Position numbers and translations under genes: made by a program
Source: an uncultured Collinsella sp.
GTDB lineage: Bacteria > Actinomycetota > Coriobacteriia > Coriobacteriales > Coriobacteriaceae
DNA length: 7,311 bases
Assembly (NCBI GenBank): GCA_902474645.1
Contig: CABRWN010000107.1
Location: 1-7,311 of the forward strand
Reading direction: 5' to 3'
Notes under the pieces: model-generated
Told to the model about the DNA's origin: nothing
Database searches by the model: none
The model's input: only the letters and a program-made list of their open reading frames with translations
Part shown: piece by piece, positions 1 through 5,485 of the stretch
How the letters are laid out: each line of letters begins with the position of its first letter
Position numbering within the stretch: position 1 is the stretch's first letter

Positions 1-316
1 CCGCCTCGGTAGCGCGCGCCGCCGCCTCATGGGTGCGAGCACGCTCTGCCGCCTCGGCCTCGCGCTGACGAGCGCGGTCCTCGTTCTCAAACTCGATATC
101 GTCCTCGATCTCATCGCTCGGATTGAGGAGCTCGTCCAGGCTCACGCCATAGAGCTTGGCGAGCGAGATCAGGTTCTCGGTATCGGGCGAGCTCTCCGCG
201 CGCTCCCATTTACTGACCGCCTGGCGCGACAGTCCCAGCTTTCGTGCCAGCCCTTCTTGGCTAAAGCCCTTGCTGCGACGAAGGTCGGCGAGCCGCTGCG
301 CAGTTTCTACATTCAT
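1..316 (-). CDS. XRE-family helix-turn-helix transcriptional regulator, C-terminus beyond window
   Basis: This is the first 105 codons of a gene that runs off the left edge, so its stop is not seen. The ATG (complement of 314-316) follows a perfect AGGAGG (complement of 321-326) with a 4-base spacer, which fixes the start. Residues 1-65 form a typical lambda-repressor-like (HTH_3/XRE) DNA-binding domain: MNVETAQRLADLRRSKGFSQ, then the recognition-helix region SRQAVSKWERAESSPD and the closing LAKLYGVSLDELL. From about residue 68 an acidic stretch (SDEIEDDIEFENED) leads into an Arg/Glu/Ala-rich, probably helical segment that is still open at the edge. In related regulators such a linker often leads to a second domain or a membrane segment, but this cannot be seen here. 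The gene is divergent from the methyltransferase genes, so it may control them or itself; that is inference. The family call is firm and the target is unknown. Confidence 0.93.
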   Translation of the reverse strand, partial: MNVETAQRLADLRRSKGFSQEGLARKLGLSRQAVSKWERAESSPDTENLISLAKLYGVSLDELLNPSDEIEDDIEFENEDRARQREAEAAERARTHEAAARATEA

Positions 317-365
317 GGTTCCTCCTATGTGATGCCAGCCGTGCCGCCGGACCGTTTTTGTTCTT

Positions 366-375
366 AAGGCGCCTT
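366..375. promoter_or_regulatory. Perfect 10-bp palindrome in the XRE gene leader
   Basis: AAGGCGCCTT is a perfect palindrome lying about 50 bases upstream of the XRE regulator ATG. XRE proteins commonly bind short dyads near their own promoter, so this is a candidate autoregulatory operator. A TAGAAT on the minus strand (complement of 420-425) could be the matching -10 box, but I see no -35 box for it at a usual distance. Short GC-centred palindromes are frequent in GC-rich DNA, so the call is weak. Confidence 0.2.
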
Positions 376-434
376 GCACAGTTAAAAATGTATCCGCCAC
401 CGCCAAAAGCATGCCACCTATTCTAGTGAGATTT

Positions 435-463
435 TTGACAACCGGCGGTTGCGGGCACATATG
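435..463 (+). promoter_or_regulatory. Candidate sigma-70-type promoter with operator-like dyad, reading into the methyltransferase gene
   Basis: A perfect -35 hexamer TTGACA (435-440) is followed after 17 bases by CATATG (458-463), a poor -10 that matches TATAAT at three positions. An 11-base dyad, AACCG-G-CGGTT (440-450), begins at the last base of the -35 box and fills much of the spacer, where a repressor would block polymerase. The leader to the GTG start would be over 100 bases. It contains a six-pair hairpin (ACGGTA 528-533 with TACCGT 543-548) and a weaker stem (AACAAAGC 483-490 with GCTTGGTT 502-509, one mismatch). The divergent XRE regulator is the obvious candidate binder, by position only. 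Confidence 0.42.
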
Positions 464-583
464 AGCTGCGGAAATGTGTCCAAACAAAGCAATGACCCGT
501 AGCTTGGTTGTCCCCGTTGCTGCGTTAACGGTAGTATGGTCGTACCGTCTATTCCGCACCGCCAACGGAGGGAGTCCCGCGCC

Positions 584-1456
584 GTGAACCGCGATTTCGC
601 CTCATCGCTCATCCAGCTCAATAACACGTTCTATCGCGAGCACTCCGCCTCCTTTTCCGATACGCGCCAAGCCCCGTGGCCCGGCTGGGTGCGCACCATG
701 GACATCGCGCTCGAACAGCTCGACGTCGCCACGATCGAGCATCCCGTCCGCGTCTTCGATCTTGCCTGCGGCAATATGCGATTCGAGAACTTTGCCGCCG
801 GCGGTGCACTCGCCGCCAAGGGCGTCGACGGCGCAAACCCCTCGGCAGATGCCAGTTGCCCGTTTGAGTTCTACGGTGTCGACTCGTGCCAAGATTTGGC
901 TATCGATGCACATGGACACGCCCTGCGCATTCCCAACCTGCACTTCCAGGAACTCGATGTGCTCGACGCCCTCATGAAGCTCAACGCCGCCGAGCCACCC
1001 GACGTGCTTTTCGACGCCCCGCTCGCCGACATCTCGGTCTGCTTTGGTTTTATGCACCACGTGCCGTCGTGCGAGTACCGCGTACGCGTGCTCGACGCCC
1101 TGGTGCGCCAGACGCGCCCAGGCGGCATCATCGCCATCAGCTTTTGGGAGTTTATGAATGACGAGCGCATGGCGCGCAAAGCCGTTCGCGCCGAGGCCCG
1201 CGCCGAGCTCACCCCGCCGTTTGAGGGTTACGATTCCGCGCAGTTTGAAGCCGGCGACCACCTCATTGGCTGGCAAAACGACCGCCACGCCTACCGCTAT
1301 TGTCATCACTTTGACGATCAGCAGATCACCGACCTGGTGCGCGGCGTCCGTACGTTCTACAAGAGCGGCGAGGTCCCCGTGCGCGAGCTTGAGCGTTTCC
1401 ATGCTGACGGTCGCAGCGGCGATCTCAACCGCTATGTGATTCTCAAGCGCCTGTAG
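584..1456 (+). CDS. Trm9-like class I SAM-dependent methyltransferase
   Basis: Encodes 290 residues from GTG at 584. This start is chosen because GGAGGGAG (567-574) lies 9 bases upstream; an in-frame ATG at 536 has no ribosome binding site and would add 16 unlikely residues. The Rossmann-type SAM fold shows motif I FDLACGN (residues 58-64), the acidic residue closing strand 2 in YGVDS (D100), and motif IV/post region FMHHV (H158-H159), followed by RPGGIIAISFWEF. The N-terminal FYREHSASFSDTRQAPWPGW (16-35), the HH pair with a later YRVRVLDAL, and a C-terminal RYCHHFDDQQI resemble eukaryotic Trm9/ALKBH8 methyltransferases, which methylate carboxymethyl-uridine at the tRNA wobble position. There is an extra loop of about 25 residues between strands 1 and 2. 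The protein is presumably cytoplasmic. trmB follows after 119 bases on the same strand. The methyltransferase call is firm; the tRNA substrate is inferred from my recollection of Trm9. Confidence 0.85.
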   Translation: MNRDFASSLIQLNNTFYREHSASFSDTRQAPWPGWVRTMDIALEQLDVATIEHPVRVFDLACGNMRFENFAAGGALAAKGVDGANPSADASCPFEFYGVDSCQDLAIDAHGHALRIPNLHFQELDVLDALMKLNAAEPPDVLFDAPLADISVCFGFMHHVPSCEYRVRVLDALVRQTRPGGIIAISFWEFMNDERMARKAVRAEARAELTPPFEGYDSAQFEAGDHLIGWQNDRHAYRYCHHFDDQQITDLVRGVRTFYKSGEVPVRELERFHADGRSGDLNRYVILKRL

Positions 1457-1494
1457 GCACCGATGACTCGCCGTCGAGCCGCACCGCGTCTTTC

Positions 1495-1519
1495 GGGCAA
1501 ACTATGCCCACCCCTTTTT
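1495..1519 (+). terminator. Weak hairpin with T-tract after the Trm9-like gene
   Basis: GGGCA (1495-1499) pairs with TGCCC (1505-1509) around a 5-base loop, and TTTTT follows at 1515-1519 after ACCCC. The stem is only five pairs and the T-tract is set back by five bases, so at best this gives partial termination or attenuation between the two methyltransferase genes. It may be chance. Confidence 0.22.
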
Positions 1520-1526
1520 CAACCCA

Positions 1527-1558
1527 TTGACGGAACGCGCAGCCATGCGTTCCATACT
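1527..1558 (+). promoter_or_regulatory. Possible promoter and dyad just upstream of trmB
   Basis: TTGACG (1527-1532, five of six matches to a -35 box) is followed by a perfect seven-pair dyad, GGAACGC (1532-1538) and GCGTTCC (1547-1553), with an 8-base centre. A CATACT (1553-1558) resembles a -10 box, but the spacing is 20 bases, too long for a good promoter, and the start point would fall almost on the trmB ribosome binding site. The dyad could be an operator or an RNA hairpin in a transcript coming from the upstream gene. Confidence 0.22.
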
Positions 1559-1575
1559 TATGACCAAGGAGCCTC

Positions 1576-2415
1576 ATGGGAGCCGTCCACGTTCGCACGC
1601 CTAAGAACTTTGTGCTCGAGGAGCGCCTGGAGCGCTACGCCGATGCGATTGAGACGAACCCCGAGGCCTATGTCGGAGATTGGCGCAAGGCCTGTGCGCC
1701 AGTTGGCAGCAAGCCCTTTGAACACCTTCATCTGGATCTGGGCTGCGGCAAAGGCACCTATCTGGTTGAGCGCGCTCGCCGTGAGCCCGACACCCTCTTT
1801 ATTGGTATGGACCAGGAGCCCATCTGCATTGCCTATGCCGCGCAGAAAATCTGCGAGCAGGAGTTGCCCAACGCACTTGTCCTGCCCCGAGGCGCTGCAT
1901 CGCTGCCACAGCTGTTTGCCGCAGGCGAGCTCGATGCCATCACCATCAACTTTCCCACGCCGCAGCCCAAGGCCAAGTACGCCAAAAAACGACTCGTCCA
2001 TGTCGACCATCTGATGCTCTACCGCCCGCTCTTTTCAGCCGGCGCCACCGTCATGTTGCGAACCGACAGCAAGCCATTGCGCGATTACGCCCTAGGACAG
2101 TTTGCCGCGGCAGGCTACGACACGCTTTGGGTAAATGACGACGTCCGCCGCGTCGTTCCCGAGTACCCCGAGACCGAGTTTGGTTGCCGCAGGCGCGAGA
2201 TGGGTGCCGCCGTCTATGGCATTTGCGCCACACCTGGAGCGCAGCCCAGCGATGAACAGCTCGCGGCGGGCCGCGCGCAGGAGCAAAGCCTTGCCTGCTA
2301 CCTGCCCGATAACCTCGATGAGCTCACCTATGTACCTCTGGGCATGGAAGAGGCAGTCGAGAACTTTAGAAACCGCGCCCGCAAGGGCAAGAAGCGCTTA
2401 CCGCAGGAGTCCTAG
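1576..2415 (+). CDS. trmB: tRNA (guanine-N7)-methyltransferase TrmB, divergent
   Basis: Encodes 279 residues; the ATG follows AAGGAG (1566-1571). TrmB uses SAM to form m7G, usually at position 46 of the tRNA variable loop. The N-terminus (RTPKNFVLEERLERY, then NPEAYVGDW) aligns with Bacillus subtilis-type TrmB. SAM motif I is DLGCGKGTYL (about 53-63), with IGMDQE closing strand 2. The family block FPDPWxKxRHxKRR appears as FPTPQPKAKYAKKR (126-139), and TD (163-164) and TEF (200-202) follow at the expected distances. By spacing to E. coli TrmB, D144, H151, R154 and E220 become T128, Y135, K138 and G203, while D180 and T217 are kept as D164 and T200. About 55 residues extend past the usual C-terminus, ending in a basic ARKGKKRLP segment that may bind RNA. 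Family membership is firm; unchanged activity is not assured. Confidence 0.88.
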   Translation: MGAVHVRTPKNFVLEERLERYADAIETNPEAYVGDWRKACAPVGSKPFEHLHLDLGCGKGTYLVERARREPDTLFIGMDQEPICIAYAAQKICEQELPNALVLPRGAASLPQLFAAGELDAITINFPTPQPKAKYAKKRLVHVDHLMLYRPLFSAGATVMLRTDSKPLRDYALGQFAAAGYDTLWVNDDVRRVVPEYPETEFGCRRREMGAAVYGICATPGAQPSDEQLAAGRAQEQSLACYLPDNLDELTYVPLGMEEAVENFRNRARKGKKRLPQES

Positions 2416-2480
2416 GGGCTTCTTATGGTCGCGGCGTCGGCAAACAAGCGCGAATAGGCGCCAACAAACGACCCTCAAGC

Positions 2481-2603
2481 CTAAGTGAGTAGACTTTTTT
2501 GCAATAGCCAAGCACAACCCGCATGGCGAAACATAAAACCGCAGGTAGAACCCTTGCGCAAAAGCCATGTGCTCGCGACATTGCAAAAAGTCTACTCACT
2601 TAG
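2481..2603. repeat. Nested inverted repeat, MITE-like or palindromic intergenic element
   Basis: The left arm (2481-2505, beginning CTAAGTGAGTAGAC) and the right arm (2580-2603, ending GTCTACTCACTTAG) are reverse complements over 24 bases. The only difference is a run of six T on the left against five A on the right. Pairing continues inward: AGCACA (2511-2516) with TGTGCT (2568-2573), TGGC (2524-2527) with GCCA (2564-2567), and GCAGG (2541-2545) with CCTTGC (2552-2557, one bulged T). The whole 123-base element can therefore fold as one long hairpin or cruciform. No transposase gene is inside and no clear target-site duplication is seen. It could be a miniature transposable element, a dispersed palindromic repeat, or paired binding sites for a regulator. 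Copy number in the genome cannot be judged from one window. Confidence 0.8.
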
Positions 2604-2685
2604 CTGGCGACTGCACCAAACGGCTGGGCAGAACGCCCATTTCCTGCATTTTCTCGCGCGCTGGCGCCCCGCGCCGCCGCTACGC

Positions 2686-2691
2686 CATAAT
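2686..2691 (+). promoter_or_regulatory. Candidate -10 element of the helicase gene
   Basis: CATAAT matches the TATAAT consensus at five of six positions and would place the transcript start near 2698, leaving a leader of about 27 bases before the ATG at 2725. No recognisable -35 hexamer lies 16-18 bases upstream, where the sequence is GC-rich. The call rests on the -10 match and its position alone. Confidence 0.38.
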
Positions 2692-2724
2692 AGTTGGCGG
2701 ACAATCGCGAGAGAAAGCAAACAC

Positions 2725-5406
2725 ATGGCACAGACCACGACAGATACCGCCGCCAGCACCATCTCCGGCGCCGGGGCCGCCAGCTCATTCTCGGGCGGCA
2801 CGGGAACCGAAGCCGAATTCGGCTCGCTCGGCGCGCTCTCCCCCATCTGGTGGGAGCCCGAGGACGGCAGCGAGCCCGAACCATGGCTCACGCCCGATCA
2901 AGCCTTCGAACGCTTCTTTGAATGGACGAGCGATCGCGGCATTGAACTGTGGGATCACCAAGAAGAGGCCCTCATGGACCTGGCTGCCGGCGATCACGTC
3001 ATTTTGGGAACACCGACCGGATCGGGTAAATCGCTCGTCGCGCTGGGCATGCTCTTTATGGGCATGGCGCAGGGCAAGCGTTGCTATTACACGGCCCCTA
3101 TCAAGGCCCTGGTCAGCGAAAAGTTCTTCGATCTGGTACAGGTGCTCGGCCGCGATAACGTCGGTATGATCACCGGCGACACGCATATCAACACCAAGGC
3201 GCCCGTCATCTGCTGCACGGCAGAGATCCTTGCCAACGACGCACTGCGCGAGGGCGAAGATGCCGATGTTGGCTGCGTCGCTATGGACGAGTTCCACTAC
3301 TTTGCCGACCCCGATCGCGGTTGGGCCTGGCAGGTGCCGCTGCTCACCCTGCCCCACACGCAATTCATGCTCATGAGCGCCACGCTCGGCGATGTCACTG
3401 CCATCGCCGCCTCACTCGAGGAACACACCGGCGCTACCTGCGACTTGGTCGTCGATGCCCCGCGCCCCGTGCCGCTGAGCTACGACTATGTGACGACCTC
3501 CCTCGAGGGCACGGTCGAGCTCGCCATGCGCCGTGGCGAGGCCCCGCTCTATATCGTGCACTTTAGCCAGGATGCCGCCCTTGCGACGGCGCAATCCCTC
3601 GCCAACTTTGGCATTGCCAGCAAGGAGCAGCGCGAGGCCATCAAGGAGGCGGCCAAGGGCACGAGCTTCTCGACGGCCTTCGGCAAGATCCTCAAGCGCT
3701 TGCTTGGCTGCGGCGTCGGCGTGCACCACGCCGGTATGCTGCCGCGTTATCGTCTGCTGGTCGAGCGTTTGGCGCAGCAGGGCCTGCTGCCCGTCATCTG
3801 CGGCACCGATACGCTCGGCGTCGGCATCAACGTACCCATCCACACCGTGGTGCTCACCGCGCTCACCAAGTTCGATGGCTACAAGATGCGTCGTCTGCGC
3901 GCCCGCGAGTTCCACCAGATTGCCGGTCGCGCCGGCCGCTCGGGCTTTGATACCGAGGGCATGGTGATTGCCGAGGCACCCGAGCACGAGATCGAGAACG
4001 CCAAGCTCATGGCCAAGGCGGGTGACGACCCCAAGAAGCTTCGCAAGATTAAAAAGAAGAAGGCCCCCGAGGGCTTTGTCACCTGGAACAAGCAGACCTT
4101 TGAGCGCCTGATTGAGACTCAACCCGAGACGCTTAAGCCGCGCCTGCGCATCACGCACTCCATGGTGATTAGCGTGGTCGAGCAGGGCGGCGATGCCCGC
4201 GCCCGCGTACACGACCTCATCGAGACGAGCCTGCAGACCCCCGAAGAAAAGGCCAAGCTCGAGGTTCGCGCCGACGAAATCTTCGCCACGCTCATCGATT
4301 CCGGCGTCGTCGTTCGCACCGAGGTGCCGCCCGCACCCGACGCCCCGACTGACGCCGCACCAGACATCGACTATGCGCTGACGGTCGATCTGCCCGAGGA
4401 CTTCGCGCTCGATCAGCCGCTCTCGCCGTTCTTGCTTGCCGCATTGGAGCTGCTCGATCCCGAGAGCGAGACCTATACCATGGACCTGATCTCAATGGTC
4501 GAGGCAACGCTCGAAGATCCCAAGCAAGTGCTGCGTGCGCAGGAGCGCGCCGCACGCGATCGCGCGATGGCCGAAATGAAGGCTGACGGCGTCGAGTATG
4601 AGGAGCGCTTGGAGCGCATTCAAGACGTCACGTACGAAAAGCCGCTCGAGGATTTGCTCGACGCCGCCTTTGACAAGTACTGCCAGGAAGTGCCCTGGGC
4701 AAACGACTACCAGCTCTCGCCCAAGAGCGTCCTGCGCGATATGCTGGAAAGCGCGAGCGATTTTAAGGGTTACATTCAAAAGCTCGGCATCGCCCGCTCC
4801 GAGGGCATCCTGCTGCGCTACCTGGCAGAGGCCTACCGTTCGCTCGACCGCACCGTACCCATTGAGAAGCGCGACGAGCGCCTGCGCGACATTATCTCGT
4901 GGCTGGGCTTTGTGGTGCGCTCGGTGGACTCGAGCCTGGTGGACGAGTGGGAGAACGCCGGCAACCCGGCGGCCCTCGACGCCGCGCCGCCGCAGGGCAT
5001 CGACGAGGTCGTGGCGGACCGCCGCGGCTGCACGCTGTTGGTGCGCAATGCGCTCTTCCGCCGCGTGACACTTGCCGCCCGCGAGCACGTTCGCGACCTG
5101 GGCGAGCTCGATGACGACTGGGGCATGAGCGAAATTCGCTGGCAAAAGGCGCTCGATGCCTACCATGAGCAGCACGAGGAAATCCTCACCGACGGAGACG
5201 CCCGCAGCGCCGCGATGTTTTCTATCGACGAGTCCGACGAGAAGACCGCGCACGTATGGCACGTGCACCAGATCTTTGCCGACGAAGATGGCGACCACGA
5301 CTTTGGCATCATGGGCGATGTCGATCTGGACGCCACGCAAGACGGCGGCGAGGTCATCTTCAAAAACTACCGCGTCGGCTTTATCGAGGACCTGCTCGAG
5401 GACTAG
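2725..5406 (+). CDS. Ski2-like superfamily-2 DEAD/DEAH helicase with DUF3516 C-terminal region
   Basis: Encodes 893 residues from ATG at 2725, preceded only by a weak purine-rich GAGAGAAAG (2709-2717). An upstream in-frame GTG at 2485 is rejected. Residues 1-35 are Ser/Gly/Ala/Thr-rich and probably disordered. ATP-dependent helicase motifs occur in order: Walker A GTPTGSGKS (95-103), Ia TAPIKALVSE (123-132), II DEFH (188-191), III SAT (218-220), VHHAGMLP (333-340), V GTDTLGVGINVP (360-371) and VI QIAGRAGRSG (398-407). A lysine patch KKLRKIKKKK (437-446) and a Pro/Ala/Asp linker (about 534-546) precede the long DUF3516-type region, which closes with WHVHQIFADEDGDHDFG (845-861) and an acidic tail. 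All ATPase motifs look intact. The family is typical of Actinobacteria and related to Ski2/HelY-like helicases; its RNA or DNA substrate is not known to me. A strong terminator lies 22 bases past the stop. Confidence 0.93.
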   Translation: MAQTTTDTAASTISGAGAASSFSGGTGTEAEFGSLGALSPIWWEPEDGSEPEPWLTPDQAFERFFEWTSDRGIELWDHQEEALMDLAAGDHVILGTPTGSGKSLVALGMLFMGMAQGKRCYYTAPIKALVSEKFFDLVQVLGRDNVGMITGDTHINTKAPVICCTAEILANDALREGEDADVGCVAMDEFHYFADPDRGWAWQVPLLTLPHTQFMLMSATLGDVTAIAASLEEHTGATCDLVVDAPRPVPLSYDYVTTSLEGTVELAMRRGEAPLYIVHFSQDAALATAQSLANFGIASKEQREAIKEAAKGTSFSTAFGKILKRLLGCGVGVHHAGMLPRYRLLVERLAQQGLLPVICGTDTLGVGINVPIHTVVLTALTKFDGYKMRRLRAREFHQIAGRAGRSGFDTEGMVIAEAPEHEIENAKLMAKAGDDPKKLRKIKKKKAPEGFVTWNKQTFERLIETQPETLKPRLRITHSMVISVVEQGGDARARVHDLIETSLQTPEEKAKLEVRADEIFATLIDSGVVVRTEVPPAPDAPTDAAPDIDYALTVDLPEDFALDQPLSPFLLAALELLDPESETYTMDLISMVEATLEDPKQVLRAQERAARDRAMAEMKADGVEYEERLERIQDVTYEKPLEDLLDAAFDKYCQEVPWANDYQLSPKSVLRDMLESASDFKGYIQKLGIARSEGILLRYLAEAYRSLDRTVPIEKRDERLRDIISWLGFVVRSVDSSLVDEWENAGNPAALDAAPPQGIDEVVADRRGCTLLVRNALFRRVTLAAREHVRDLGELDDDWGMSEIRWQKALDAYHEQHEEILTDGDARSAAMFSIDESDEKTAHVWHVHQIFADEDGDHDFGIMGDVDLDATQDGGEVIFKNYRVGFIEDLLED

Positions 5407-5428
5407 CCGAACATACTGGAACGAAACG

Positions 5429-5468
5429 AAACGGGGCCGTTGGCAATATCGCCAGCGGCCCCGTTTTT
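5429..5468 (+). terminator. Strong intrinsic terminator shared by convergent genes
   Basis: The stem from A5429 to C5444 pairs with 5451-5466 (core ACGGGGCCGTTGGC against GCCAGCGGCCCCGT, one G-U pair) around the 6-base loop AATATC. A T-run (5464-5468) lies at the plus-strand exit. It starts 22 bases after the helicase stop. On the minus strand the same hairpin is followed by GTTTCGTTTCG and lies about 20 bases past the DUF2130 stop, so it can also serve that gene, probably less efficiently. Confidence 0.93.
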
Positions 5469-5485
5469 GCACTATACGCTATGCC

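Larger units (their letters stand above)
2416..2724. other. Intergenic region between trmB and the helicase gene
   Basis: This 309-base gap has no convincing gene and no clear trmB terminator. Its centre is taken up by the inverted repeat element at 2481-2603. A short hairpin (TGGGC 2625-2629 with GCCCA 2635-2639) and a probable -10 element at 2686-2691 lie between the repeat and the helicase ATG. The helicase frame is open back to a GTG at 2485, but that codon sits inside the repeat arm and has no ribosome binding site. The 80 residues it would add do not look like a protein domain. Confidence 0.7.

Noticed and set aside
602..1402. Long open frame of 266 codons antisense to the Trm9-like gene
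   Set aside because: It mirrors a real gene in GC-rich DNA, has no ribosome binding site and its translation resembles no family; the plus-strand frame carries clear methyltransferase motifs.
1463..2014. Plus-strand frame starting right after the Trm9-like gene and overlapping trmB
   Set aside because: The Arg/Pro/Ser-rich translation is a frame-shifted reading of trmB; the real gene starts at 1576 with a good ribosome binding site.
2398..2586. Small minus-strand frame (62 codons) across the trmB-helicase gap
   Set aside because: It lies largely in the inverted repeat, overlaps the trmB end and has no convincing start context; its reading is explained by the repeat.
2625..2639. Small hairpin TGGGC-AGAAC-GCCCA upstream of the helicase
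   Set aside because: Only five pairs and no T-run directly after it, so it is not a credible terminator for trmB.
4492..5472. 326-codon minus-strand frame antisense to the helicase C-terminal half
   Set aside because: Overlaps the terminator and the conserved helicase region, with no ribosome binding site or family resemblance.
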